64,000 bases of DNA from Lumnitzera littorea (lineage: Eukaryota > Streptophyta > Magnoliopsida > Myrtales > Combretaceae), in contig JAMXBB010000004.1 of NCBI GenBank assembly GCA_024138015.1, forward strand, positions 74,522,809 to 74,586,808, in the 5' to 3' direction. Below, piece after piece: positions 1 through 11,263 of this stretch (position 1 is the first letter of the stretch; each line of letters begins with the position of its first letter). The position numbers were made by a program, and so were the translations under genes. Below the pieces are notes generated by a model, which did no database searches, was not told the DNA's origin, and saw only the letters and a list, made by a program, of their open reading frames with translations.

Positions 1-294
1 TTTGTAATGAGTTAGGCATTTGTAATCCTTTTTGTTAATTTAGAAAGCTTATTATTTTTGTTTTTGTATATCATTTCATTGCGTGCAAGGTTTTATATCA
101 TTTATGAGATACATAAAGGTTTAGGGCCTTAGCATGTTCTTAATGGGTCTACAAAATCCTATTTAGTAAGTCTACTAAATTAATCCACTCCTTTAGATTT
201 ATTGCCACTAACGTTGATAGTTTAATCACTTATAAAAGCCTCATTTCTATTCTCTCTTTCTTTCGCTTCATCAAATCTTTCTTATTCTTCTCTT

Positions 295-2211
295 ATGTTA
301 TTCTCTTTCAAATCAACCCTAGTGGCACCTAGAAAATGTACCCGCATTGTAGCTAAAGGGATCAAACACAATATCCAAAATGATCTAAGAATCCCATCTT
401 TCTTGATGAACAAGAGAAAGACACTACCATTCCTGTAAACCCGCAACCAAATCTACCCTTCGAAACATACCAAGATTCATTTAAAAAATCCCTAACCCTT
501 AAACATCAAGATGAACCATTAGAAGAGGCTACCCAAGAAGTAAACAAGAGAACACCTCTAAGGCACATTCTAAACAAGTTCTGGAAGTTAATTAGAAGGT
601 TGTTCAAGATGTTCAAGAATCCAATTCATCCGAAGAAGTTGCTGAATTGAAAGATTGTGATCCCTTAGGCAAACCATCTAAAGAAGTTTTTGAAAGAATT
701 CCTTTGGAACGTGCCTCTAATCTAAAGCAAAGTAAGTCTCATCGGAAACCTAAGGTTACTACTCAAGTTAAGAAGACTTTGAAATCTCCCTAAAATGTGG
801 AAAAATCACCTAAAGTTATGACGTCAATTCTCTCCTTCAAATCAAAGGATAAACCCAAGAAGCAATACACTATAAAAGGTAAAAAACTTTCCATAAAGGT
901 TCATTTTATTTAGACCTAGAATTCTTTGATAAGAATGGTTTTTACTAGAAAGACTAACTGAATAGATTGGGTTTAAATGGTTTGGTTGATTTACATGGAG
1001 TGATATATGGAGAATTGATAGATGAATTTTATAGGAAGCTTGATAGCAAAAATCAAGAAGTTTAGAAGTCAACTGTATTAGGACAAAAGATAGAAATCAC
1101 ATAGAAAGACATCATGAAATGCTTTGGCATTTAAGAAGTGAGTAAGGATGAAACCTTAGGACAATTGACAAAGGAGAATTTTTTCACGGAATTGAATGAT
1201 GGAGTTGAATTAGGAATAAGGAGAGATATCTTCAGTACTAAGTTTGAATTGTTGGTTAGAATTCTACATAAATTTGTTAACTCATTTGTATTGCCTAGGA
1301 AGGATAGTGCAATCTTTGTAACTATAGAGGATGCACTAGTAATTTTGGCAATGTTAAGGAAAGAACAAGTAAATGTTGTGAAATTGATGATGTGACACAT
1401 ATGGCAACATGTAGATGTTAAGCCATATGGAAATATGTTGATGGCTCTTTTTAGTTTCAAGAAGTTAAAAATTCTAGGAGAAGCAAGTTGTCATTTTTCC
1501 CCTATTAAACTTGGTGAAAGAATCTTTAAACAAATGAGAATTTATGTGAATGACATGCTTTAGCATTCACATAATGGAGGAATCTTTGTTCATCCCTCAA
1601 ATCTAAAAAGAAAGGTCATTATAGTTGAAGAAAAAGGCAATAAAAGGAAAAGGAAGAGAGGAAAGGAGCTAGCTGAAAAGGAACCAAAAAGAAAAGGGAA
1701 ATTGATTAGCACATCCTACTATTGATCTTGAAACCCCTACACAGAACCAAATCACTGAACCCTTTAAACCATTTGCTCTTACATATGATCTTCATCTTAC
1801 ACCTACAGATCTATCTATTCCTATTTTAGATACCCTTCTTCATCTGAACCTAATCCTTTTACTCAACCAACAGATCAGACTATTTTCATTCTTGTTCCAA
1901 CTTTAGATAAGACCCCTATCATTTCTCTACAATCTCCTGACAAGTCACCTCATGTTACTACTCCTATTCTTAATCCTGAAGAACAGACACCTCTTGAAGT
2001 CTACATTGAAACTTTATCTATGGCTCCCACCAAAGAAACTTCTCTACCTGCTCCCATTCAGACTACACCAACTTCTAACAAAAGCGTAGAACCAACTTCT
2101 TCAGTTGCAACATCTTCTAAAGTTAATCAATCTCTTAGCAAAGTTCCTCTAACTTATTTTGGCAAATTCAGACTATGTGCTAGGAAGAAAACTAATGGAT
2201 CCAAAAAATGA
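295..2211 (+). pseudogene. Broken env-like frame of Sirevirus copy A
   Basis: Starts at ATG 295 (MLFSFKSTLVAPRK...) and is broken by many stops and shifts. The longest intact parts are 1138-1395 and 2020-2211. Going down the frame there is a Lys/Glu-rich N-terminal part, a conserved-looking core around 860-1560, a very basic Lys/Arg stretch at about 1600-1700, and a Pro/Thr/Ser-rich tail to the stop at 2209-2211. This arrangement fits the env-like or 'plant transposon protein' frame that Sireviruses carry after pol. I see no clear signal peptide or fusion peptide, and an envelope function is only a historical label. The product is not expressible as it stands. Identification is by position and composition, so it is tentative. 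Confidence 0.55.
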
Positions 2212-2436
2212 ATGTTTTTTTTTTTTTTTTTGTTTTTCAGCTTTAGTAAGAACTATGCATTGGCATATTTTGTTTTTTTTTGCTTGTGGACTTGTTTGTT
2301 GTTGTTTCTGTTTTTATTTCTAAACTTAGTTAAGATACTTAATCAATGCGATATGATCTATTTTTGTTATTAAATTATTCTATACATGTTATAAAGATTA
2401 GGGAGGAGTTCATTATTGATCATTCAAGATGATAAC

Positions 2437-2450
2437 AAAAAAGGGGGAGA
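2437..2450 (+). other. Upstream polypurine tract of Sirevirus A
   Basis: AAAAAAGGGGGAGA lies 158 bp before the LTR. Sireviruses are known for repeated tracts of this AAAGGGGGAGA form between the last frame and the 3' LTR, where they prime plus-strand DNA synthesis. Confidence 0.7.
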
Positions 2451-2592
2451 GAAATACCAAAAATAGTTGTGGACTACATACTACATACACTGTACACTAC
2501 TTACACATTGCATGAATAATGTGATTGTGAATTCTTATTTTTATTTATTTATTTTTGCGATTTGGTTTTATAATAGTGTTGTTGTTATCATC

Positions 2593-2607
2593 AAAAAAGG
2601 GTGAGAA
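2593..2607 (+). other. LTR-proximal polypurine tract of Sirevirus A
   Basis: AAAAAAGGGTGAGAA directly abuts the TGTTAGATATC start of the 3' LTR. It is one substitution away from the canonical AAAGGGGGAGA and fixes the LTR boundary. Confidence 0.75.
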
Positions 2608-3997
2608 TGTTAGATATCTCTCATATATTTTGTTGATAATAAAAAGGGATAAATACTAATGAATCATTAAGAATGCAAGTATACAAAAGGATTTTCAGAA
2701 AGTTTAATTTCACAAAACTAAGTTATATTCAAAAGGTTTGAATTGATTAAAAATGGAGGGGTATGAAATTCTTTAGAAAGAATTTCAGAAGCTTTATAAG
2801 CATAAGTGGTATAACACATCATTTAGAAGCTAGTTCAAATGCCTTAAAGAAAGGATGAATCGATACTCTTCAGAAGGTCATTTAGAAGGTTGATCTGGAA
2901 ACATATGACATTATTTTTTAATTCAAATTTAACAAGAACTAGCTCCACTATATTAGGTGTATTAGAAAAATACACTTAATCTCGTTTTACTCAAGATGGA
3001 ATTAAGATCCATGGAGATTTTTTTTGGAAAATTAATTTTTGAAAAATCAAGATAGGCACAAGTATAGATATGGATAAGGTTGAATAAGATTTTATGGAAA
3101 TTCAAATCTTGAATATGAGTTTTATCTAATAAGGCATATCTTCTCGACAAATTCAAATCAAAAGATTAACTGGTGGTTAAGGATTGAAGTTTATTTGATC
3201 TAAACAAAATAAGGAGAGTTGTTTTTAAAATTCAAATGACCAAGATTCTCTTAAAATATCCAAGGATTATCTTTAGCAAACTAATGATTGGATAGATACA
3301 AAAAAGTTAATCTTCAACATATTAGCCATTGGAAGATTTCTATATAAAGAAGAGAAAGGATTTAAAAATGTTAGGTACGACTTTGGAAAAATCTCTCCTA
3401 AAACAAAAAATCGAGATCAGATTATACCTTCTTAAAAGTCATAGAAAGTCTTTCAGATACTTCTTTAGAAAGTTGCACCGAAGCAAATTATTCAACATTC
3501 GTTATTTCTCTTTAGAGCAAAATTATTTGAGTTTTATAATTGTGTTCTCACTTGTAATTTGTAAATCTTATTTATTGTTTAAAGTTAGTTTAGACTCCAT
3601 AGATCTATATTAACCTAGATTATAGAGAGGCTAGATAGGCAGAGCAGAGTATTGTGAAGTCCATGTATTACGAATGCTTATAATCTTTTTGTGATTTGAT
3701 TTAGTGAATCAAGTGGAACAACACTGGTTAAATAGACCAGGTCCCCAGTAGTGGAGCTGAAAGAAAGCAATAGATAAAAGGCCAAAGCTTTATAAAATCA
3801 TTGCTTGATATTCTCCTTCCTTACTTTATTAATTTGCTTTATTTATTGTTGCGTGTTGAATTATTAAATTATCATTATTCACCATTATAAGTTGTTAAGA
3901 GGGGTAATTTTATTTCTTTTATATCGAAAAGTTTTCAACAATTTAAAAATATAAATTCACACTCCCCCCTGTCTTGTTATCTTATTCTAGACCAACA
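2608..3997 (+). repeat. 3' LTR of Sirevirus A (1390 bp)
   Basis: Begins TGTTAGATATC and ends CTAGACCAACA, giving 4-bp inverted termini TGTT/AACA. The end shows the C-rich stretch (3964-3969) then CCAACA that is usual for Sirevirus LTRs. A likely TATA box lies at 3341-3349. The candidate 5-bp target duplication after it is ATATT (3998-4002), which cannot be checked because the other end is outside the window. Confidence 0.8.
3341..3349 (+). promoter_or_regulatory. TATA box in the Sirevirus A LTR
   Basis: TATATAAAG about 730 bp into the LTR and 650 bp before its end is the best core-promoter candidate in this LTR; it is followed by a purine-rich stretch. Called by sequence only. Confidence 0.45.
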
Positions 3998-4212
3998 ATA
4001 TTCAAAACTTGAATTTTAGTGTTCAAAAATTGAAAATTTATTTATTTGAGTGTTTGCATTTAATAGACAATATAGGCATGATGGACATTAAATTGCTTAA
4101 AATCAAAAGTTGAAGTATCGAGAATCACCGAAATTCAAGTTTAGAATATTTGGGTACTAAATTATCCGAAATCAAAAGTTCAAATACTCCAATACACATC
4201 ATCCCTAAAAAG
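3998..4212. other. Unassigned AT-rich spacer
   Basis: Flank of the Sirevirus A LTR. It contains several short near-repeats of the form AAATCAAAAGTT-AAATA but no gene or recognisable element. Confidence 0.5.
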
Positions 4213-4506
4213 TTATTCTAATCTAGCCACCTTATCTTATTGCTCAAAGACCAATAAAAAAAATAATAACATGCCATATATGATAAAATAACTACTACTT
4301 GTTGTTAAGGTACATTAAAAAGCAACCATGCTAAAAAGCCAAGAGTAACAATCTAGAAACTATGATTCCTCGATTAAGAAATCTTGTGCACTAAGTTTTG
4401 TCATCCTCAATGAGAAGCATATCAAATGTAATAAAGATTTCGAAAAGATCATTAATGAATCTTTTTATTGCAAAGCAACTTAAATTGTATAAGATGAATA
4501 AATCAT
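4213..4506 (-). repeat. Dispersed repeat, copy 1, with a broken reading frame
   Basis: About 290 bp that matches 24583-24897 over nearly its whole length in the same orientation. On the minus strand both copies encode a related peptide: here FINDLFEIFITF then LIEDDKT, a stop, and CTRFLNRGIIVSRLLLLAF. The more intact copy has a hydrophobic GIIVSGLLLLGLLARLLF segment of membrane-span length. Both are preceded by AAAAAG, which could be a splice acceptor. I do not recognise the protein. It may be the last exon of an unknown membrane protein that was duplicated, or part of a transposon. Confidence 0.6.
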
Positions 4507-5480
4507 ATAAAATTAAGGAAAAATTATACTAGAGAGATCAACATTTAGGAGTATGTTAAAATATGGGATAAATGATTGAAGAATTTTGAATCAGAAATCA
4601 ACATTTGAGTAGGTGATTCAAATAGGAAATCTAGTTACGTAGCTATCATAATACTATTAATTTTTGCTAACGTATCACATTATCTAACATATGGTGTTGA
4701 CTTAGTACTAATGAGACTAATTTATTATAAATAGAATGCAAAAATAGTAAAAAATAAAATAAAATTATGAAAATCAACAAACTAATGAAAAAGAAAGTAA
4801 ATGAATAAAAAATAGAAAAAAAAATTATATAAGAAAACATAATGTTGAATATATTAAATAAATAAAATATTAAATTAGAAATTTAAAAAGAGAAAAGTTT
4901 GAACATTAAGAAAGATAAAAATTTCCGGCCACACTAAGACTAATAGATGGCAATGTCTATCAACAACATATAACCTTAATGGTAAAGTGAATTCAAGTTT
5001 CCTCTACCATAAGATAAGAGTATGTAAATAACAACAGTCACAAAATATTCTTATTGATAAAATAGCTAACATCCTTTTAATCTCATCTCTTATTATATTC
5101 ATCCAATAATGAGACCTTTGATATATGCTACAAATGCAATATTCCTCATTATGTGCTATAACATCCTCTTGCATCAACATTCTCCTTATAAATTCACTCT
5201 GTATACACATCTTGCCCTCATAAAGCGAGCACCCACCAAAAGATATAATATTCATCTAATATACACTAATGAGTATTCACAATATGCTTACTATATGTAA
5301 CTAGTAGAATAATTCATGGTTGACATAGAATTCATTAATTTAGAACTGAAAGCATAAATAAGAATATATCTCTATAATAATACATTTATAAGGCCAATAT
5401 CTAATATCATTCTAGCTTATAAAGAGGAAATAAGCTCTGACTTGACAATCCATTACTACTCATCTCTCCTTAAGCCAACG
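4507..5480. other. Very AT-rich, no gene seen
   Basis: A-rich tracts at 4735-4880 and scattered short open stretches at 5004-5300 on both strands that look like chance frames. No domain, LTR end or inverted terminus was recognised. Confidence 0.5.
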
Positions 5481-5559
5481 AGAGAGTCTCCCCATTACAC
5501 AAGCTTAACTCATTTCGGTTATCAAGGCTCTTACTCAAGCTCATAGAAATTAAATCACT

Positions 5560-6350
5560 TTCTCATCATCCTCCTTATTATCTTCATGAATCTCTTTCAC
5601 AATCTCAATTATATCACCACTAACATGAACTATTAGATCTCTTTGCTCTTCCATATTACTCTATAGTCCTTGCTTCTCTTTTATAAGAACTTTGCCTCAG
5701 TGAAATGAACACTAAACAACATAGTGTCCATAACCTAGACACATGAAACATCTATTCACAATTGGCTTCTCATTTGTATGTTCTAGTGTCAACTCATCAC
5801 TACTATGATTCTTCTCAATACTCTAATCAAAACTTAACATTCTAGTACTAGCCTCTAGTTTATCTAAGTGGCTTAACACTTCAAAAATTGTAGAATTTGG
5901 TGAATGAATATATTCTACTCTTAATGCCACTTGAATGGTCTCATTCAAAGTTTCAAATTGAGAAAAATCAAATTCTCTAACTATTAGTAATTTAACCCAT
6001 TTTTAAACCTTTCTATGGTACACCTGCAAAACTCTTATGTAAAACTCCTATAACTTACATTGTATCAAGAGATTCTTATATTCTTGAGCATACTTTTCAA
6101 CATTCATGTACCTCTACCTTAATGTCAAAAGCCTATCATACAAATTATCCTAATAATGTAGTGAAACAAATTTTCTCTTCATTAAGAACTTTATGAAACT
6201 TTACATAATGTCTTTTCCACTCAAAATCTTTTACATCTTCACCTTTTTTTCACTAGATACTCATTTTAAGAATCATACCCATCAAATTTAAGTAATAATG
6301 ATTTCACGTCTTTGAATGTTATATCATCAAATTGAACCTCTAAGTCAATA
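5560..6350 (-). pseudogene. Degenerate Gypsy gag relic
   Basis: Reading the minus strand downward from 6350, broken frames give a capsid-like run (LLLKFDGYDS, LYDRLLTLR, VEKYAQEYKNLLIQC) that matches the pattern of plant Gypsy Gag, followed at about 5748-5706 by a CX2CX4HX4C zinc knuckle (NRCFMCLGYGHYVV then C). The knuckle shows it is the C-terminal half of Gag. A charged Glu/Asp/Lys tail follows near 5560. Protease and pol are not found downstream, so this is a fragment. Its upstream end is close to the MITE at 6359. Stops and shifts are frequent. Confidence 0.65.
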
Positions 6351-6358
6351 CCAAATAT

Positions 6359-6959
6359 TAAGAGCAGGTGCAATTAGATTTTTATAGCTTTAAACAAAAC
6401 CATATGGTTTAAATTATGAATTTTTTTAAACCATAAAATTTTAGTTTAGTTCGATTTGGTTTATAGATTGAACCATATCTTTTAATATAGGATAGTATAT
6501 ATTTGTGTAATATGTAATATCATATGAAAAGATTGAATTTAGTTGATAATAATTATTAAGATCATAGTGGAGGTCAATAAAGTTCATATTTATATGACTA
6601 AAAGGATTTTATTTATAAAAATAGTATATACTGTAAACATTGAGTCAAACTATAATATATATATACATATATATATTATTTAAAGTTCAATACACAATAG
6701 ATGTATATTAAATTTTTTTTAAGTATTATATTACAACAAAACAATCCTTTGGACATACTTTATTCAGATTGGTGAAGAGTACTTACATCTTCTACTTTAA
6801 GGATTTATTTAATTTATCCTTTCAAACTAACTATAAATGTTTTATTTGGTTTGGATTAAGAATTTTCCAAATAGAATTGCTAGAAAAACTGTATTTTCAG
6901 TCTAGTTTAGTTTGGTTTAAGGATTGGTTTGGTTTAGTTGGTTTTTTTATCTATACCCA
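6359..6959. mobile_element. hAT-like MITE with perfect 8-bp target duplication
   Basis: The 601-bp segment is flanked by identical 8-mers CCAAATAT at 6351-6358 and 6960-6967, the duplication length made by hAT transposases. It is non-coding and rich in GGTTTGGTTTAG/CTAAACC motifs near its right end, with ATAAACCAAATCG-like sequence on the left that can pair with it. Ends are TAAGAGCAGGTGCA on the left and CTATACCCA on the right. They are weakly complementary, so the terminal repeats have decayed. Its composition resembles the element at 49459-50001. No transposase is present. Confidence 0.7.
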
Positions 6960-6967
6960 CCAAATAT

Positions 6968-8524
6968 GATGCACTCTAAATCCAATAGTTGAATCTAGGC
7001 ATGAATTAGTGTCATGCAGTAAAAAAAATATTATATCTTTTTGGATTTTTGTAATGGATCTAAATGAAAAAAAGATTTTTTTTATATATATAATTTTTGG
7101 ATTTTAGTTATAACATAGGAAACATAAGGATATGAACAATTCTTGATATTGGATACGACACATGAATATAAGAATGAATTGGGTTGATTAATTTTCTATT
7201 ATTGATATAACACACAACATTAAAAAGTAATCAAGAGAGATGTCTGTCAAAATCTATGAAAATAAATTCAATATGACTTTATGTTATTGCATTATTTAAC
7301 AGACTAATTAATAGGCATAAACGATATTGAACTTACTATTTATAGAAAATGGATTAAAAAGGGAACATGATATAATATCTTGCTAATTAAGGAAATAAAA
7401 TATAAGAAAATATTATCAATAGCATAATATTTAGGAACTAAATGGAAACATACTTTCCTAATAGAAACTATTCCTATATGCCAAAAAGAAAAATACATAA
7501 ATGACAACCTATTGTGGTAGATAACAATATCTTAATAGCAATGGAAAATAAATATTAACGAAACCCACATAATGCTAACATATCTAAATAATATTTAAGG
7601 AAAATGTAGGACAAATATTCCATCGAATAAACTAGTAGAACCTAAGGGGAAAAAGATCGAGCCCAGTTTTGATTCCCATCAACATATATGTTGTGGTGTA
7701 TAACTACTAGTTATATTCTAACATATGGCAATCTTAATGTTGCTTTTCTTAAAAACAACCGCTACTACTACCACTTGTTCAAATATGATTGATAGTTGTA
7801 AGTATAGGAGTTTAGATGTGATAGTCATGTGCATATTATAAGCAAGTTGTGTTACACATGATTGAGGAGAATGACTTGAGCAGAACATGTAGAATGATCA
7901 AATAAGGAGAGATAGGGAAGAGGAGGAGGAGGAGATGATCTCAATAAGCTTAAACACTTAGTGTGACAAGTAAAGGAGTGCAATTACATCAAACTCTAGG
8001 ATTAATAATGAATAGAATAGTGTTCTTGAAATAATTTAAGTGTTTGATATTTTAAGACAAGAATCCAGTAATACCATAGTGTTTGTATAGAATTCTCTTA
8101 TGTCAAATAAGGGAAGGGGTAGGATAGTTATGGAAGTTTCCTATAAATCTCATTTGTCAAATCGTAATAACAATTAATGGATAAGATTAACCTCTTCTTT
8201 TAATGGACCTCAAATGGGCTCCATTTATAGACTCAAGCCAAATAAAGGCCTTACTGTATGAGGCAAATTAAAAAAGGGAAGCTCGAATGGGCTAATCTAA
8301 CAAGTCTCATTCCAAGCACACCATGTCATATCTCTGTTCAACCTTACAATTTATAGTCATGACTCTTTAGACCTTATCACCTTAGCTCAAAAAGTCAAAT
8401 TCATTTAATTATTAGGCTTAAAGCAAGATATTAGTTTAACACTTTAGAGTAGTTATACACTACTTGTATATACATGTATTATATATTAATATAGGTGAAT
8501 CTTTTCTTGTAATTACTACAATGT
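6968..8524. other. Unassigned intergenic sequence
   Basis: AT-rich sequence without a convincing frame on either strand. A purine stretch at 7909-7935 (GGAGAGATAGGG then GAGGAGGAGG) and poly-T/poly-A runs are the only local features. Nothing else identified. Confidence 0.5.
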
Positions 8525-8896
8525 TATATTTGATATGTGAGACTGAGCTAGAATGGAATCGCAATTCCGAGTTCTACTCCCTTGCCCTCATTTTTAAGCC
8601 GAAATCGTAATTTTATGGAATTGATGATTATGGCTTTAGGAGGAAATTCAGCTAAGGTTTTGAAAAGGTAGAATCATGAAATCGTCATTCCATTCTCACT
8701 TCATTATTTATAGTTAATTAATATTGCTTTTCTAACATTTGAATAAATTATAACATGCAATAATTAAGGGTATTTTCAATAAAAAAAATTTCCATTTGAG
8801 TTTTTAATGTTGTTCCATTCCATTCCATGAATATCTTCAAATATAGGAAAGGAAATTTTATTCTGATCTTCATTCCTTGTGATTTCATTCCAAACC
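8525..8896. repeat. GGAATGGAAT-rich MITE-like relic
   Basis: Contains AATGGAATCGCAATTCC on the left and TTCCATTCCATTCC (8815-8828) and CATTCCAAACC (8887-8896) on the right, a pattern common to plant MITEs whose ends read TTTGGAATGGAAT. The right end is cut by the Sirevirus B insertion at 8897. Superfamily is not decidable by eye. Confidence 0.4.
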
Positions 8897-9839
8897 TATT
8901 GAACTAAACATTTGTTAATTTATTTTGTTAAATAGAAAACATAAGTGAAGCCAAAGATTCACTAATTTATTTTGATGAACAAAAATGGATAATTAAGCCA
9001 ATTATTATTTGATTATACTAAGTTAATTCAATAAAAATAATTAATTTGCTCAATGATTAAATACAATAGTTAACTCAACAAGATATTTAGTTTTTGAATG
9101 ATGTTCAAATAATCTTGAAGTTGGATTGCAACATATAGTTGTATTCATTGTGTTAAAGATGATTTCAAGAGGATTTTAGCCTACCGGCATGATAGCAAGA
9201 GTAAGTACTGCCAAGACGGTACAAAGCCTTGGATAGCGAAAAGAAAAGTGTTTTGACCCCAGTATGCTGGCATGACGGTAGACTTGCTAGTGGTACTTTT
9301 GCTTACTGTCATGACAGTAAGAGAATAGTACTGTCATGTTGGTAAACTTGTTTAAAGTAGCCGTTAGAGCATTTAATACAATCAAAAGATAATCTCTTAT
9401 ATTTTTTAGCTTTATTACTTACTATTTGTCTCTTGTTCTATTTATTTGCATTCAAACAAGTAAGACTTAGTATGTTGTGCTTGAGAGTTTTTTCATTTGT
9501 AATCTTAAGAGGTAAAAGAACTAAACTTGAGATTATTGTGAGTAATAGTGATTGTGTAAACTTGTGTAGCTCTTTAGGCATTATATTGAGAGATTAATAA
9601 AGTAGTGTAAAGTCCTTGATTGGAGGCATTTATAGGTCTATGGAGAATAGGGGACTTGATCTTCTTTATCCCTATCTCCATTAATTTCCACATTTATTAT
9701 TAGTTTTATCATTGCCTTGGCTGTTCTTGTTAGTTCTTGTTATTATATTTGATATGTAATTTTAAAAAGAATTGCAATTTGTCCTAAAAGCTCAATTTAC
9801 TCCCCCCCCCTTCTCTTGAGTTTAGCTTAGTGTTATTCA
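8897..9839 (+). repeat. 5' LTR of Sirevirus B (943 bp)
   Basis: Aligns end to end with 18244-19295. Both copies start TATTGAAC instead of the usual TGTTG and both end TGTTATTCA. It carries five CATG-centred palindromic motifs at 9180-9345, including the perfect 20-bp palindrome at 9302-9321. Compared with the 3' LTR it lacks 82 bp at 9380/9381, the stretch that holds the TATA box. A run of 10 C lies at 9801-9810. Confidence 0.85.
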
Positions 9840-9840
9840 A

Positions 9841-9853
9841 TTAGTATAAGAGA
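9841..9853 (+). other. Primer-binding site of Sirevirus B (decayed)
   Basis: TTAGTATAAGAGA, one base after the LTR end, differs at two positions from the TTGGTATCAGAG complement of initiator tRNA-Met used by most plant Copia elements. It is a tRNA-complementary site, not a tRNA gene. Confidence 0.75.
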
Positions 9854-10047
9854 TAATCTCTAATTACTTGTTTAATCGCATATTAGAGTAAAGATCATGA
9901 CATTTAATGCACTAGGATTTCTAGAATGACAAGTAATTGATCAGCTTCCTCTTTTAACTAGTAGCAACTATCCGTATTAAAATTGTAGGATGTTTATATT
10001 TTTGAAAGCATAAAATAGATTATTATAGCATATAGTTAACCAATGAC

Positions 10048-11263
10048 TGATAACTCTGATTTTAAACATATTTCATATGGTGATTTTATAGCATTTCTTG
10101 TACATTTTTTGTTTTCTTTAAAGAAAATGATACTTAATTGAGTAAAATGTTGATTTCAGGTTTAAACGCGTTCTAGGCTTGAAAACAAAGGAAAGGAATC
10201 AAGTTTCACTCAATTCCGAGTTCAAACGAAGAAGTTATGAAATTTTGAAGTTATGCAGAAATTTTCCCTTTGTGCAGAAAGTTACACGACCTGGGGACAC
10301 GGCCGTATCCTAGGCCGTGTCTGGGGACGAAAATAAAATCCGTGTAATACACATATATAAGGGGATCTTAGGGTTCAAAAAAGGGAGAGACATTACAGAA
10401 AAGGAGAGAAACAAGAGACGAGAGGAGGCTTGAGGAGAACATCAATCAAGAAGCAAGAACGACATCGATTTCAAGATTAGAGATTGTTCATCAAATCAAG
10501 AGGGGTTTTCATGCTTTATTTCATGTTTTTGATGAATCTCGTTTTTAGATTCGTTATGATAGCTTAGAATTCACGTATTTAAGATTATGGAACCTAGGGT
10601 TTCATGAAACCCTTGGATTGAATTATAATTTCAAGAAAGTTTCTATCTTTTCTTGATTCAATTATGTCGTTTAGTTATAGATTGATAATTCTAGAGTATC
10701 AATACATGATATTATGCATGTTGATTGAGAAATTGCATGTGTAATTAGATCTTAGCATAATTGAAGAGAATTACATGTATACTTAGAGATAAGATACATG
10801 TTTCTTTCGGAAAGTTGATTGTTTGTGTGGGAATTCATTAAACATTAATGCAATTCTAAGTTATATTACTAAGTGAAGAGATTCCGGTAAATAATTTAGG
10901 ATTAGGGTTAATATGCTCGAGAAAGATATTAGCTTTAATTGTGAATCCCTCCGGTCAAGAATTATAGAAACTAAATTAAATATATTTTTGAAAAGTTTAC
11001 ATGTTAAACACTAGGGGAAATAATTTCTAAATACATTATTGCATACTTGAAGTCGTTCGTAGTTTATTGCTTTCTAATTTGCTTAATTAAGTCTCATAAG
11101 TAGTTTAGTTTATTAATTTCAGTATTTTTAATTCATTCAACTCAACGTAATTTTCCGGTTAGATAATAAAGCTAAAGTTATATTAGTACTCAAAATCTCT
11201 GAGGGATCGACTCGGACTCACATCCGCTATATTAAAATTGATAGGTGCACTTGCCTCGTATCA
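10048..11263 (+). mobile_element. Solo LTR inserted in Sirevirus B gag (1216 bp)
   Basis: Starts TGATAAC and ends GTATCA, with 5-bp inverted termini TGATA/TATCA, and is bounded by identical ATGAC 5-mers at 10043-10047 and 11264-11268. Removing it and one 5-mer rejoins the gag sequence. It contains a TATA box (10354-10360), the ACACGGCC...GGCCGTGT inverted repeat at 10297-10320 and the tail GGTGCACTTGCC. These are typical of long non-coding LTRs of plant Gypsy (Tat/Athila-like) elements; that clade is inferred, since no coding sequence remains. Orientation is taken from TATA position. Confidence 0.92.
10354..10360 (+). promoter_or_regulatory. TATA box of the solo LTR
   Basis: TATATAAGG in the middle of the LTR, followed by a purine-rich leader (GGGAGAGAC, GAGAGAAACAAG). 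The position relative to the GC-rich hairpin upstream suggests this is the LTR core promoter. Confidence 0.55.

Larger units (their letters stand above)
1..3997 (+). mobile_element. 3' part of a Sirevirus (Ty1/Copia) element, copy A
   Basis: The window opens inside this element. An env-like frame is followed by two purine-rich tracts and a full LTR, which is the 3' organisation known for Sireviruses: an extra frame after pol, several polypurine tracts, and an LTR starting TGTT and ending in a C-rich stretch before AACA. Gag, pol and the 5' LTR lie before base 1. The clade call rests on this layout and on the LTR end, not on pol. The LTR does not resemble that of the Sirevirus at 8897-19295, so the two belong to different families. 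Confidence 0.75.

Noticed and set aside
1131..1460. Minus-strand 109-codon frame
   Set aside because: Opposite the better supported env-like frame of Sirevirus A; no domain seen.
295..2211. A true viral envelope gene
   Set aside because: No convincing signal peptide, fusion peptide or transmembrane anchor is visible; 'env-like' is used only as the customary name for this position in Sireviruses.
5004..5300. Two overlapping frames on opposite strands
   Set aside because: Short, AT-driven, no domain, no repeat in the window.
9841..9853. tRNA-like sequence after an LTR
   Set aside because: It is a primer-binding site complementary to a tRNA 3' end; too short for a tRNA gene. The same applies at 41738-41750.
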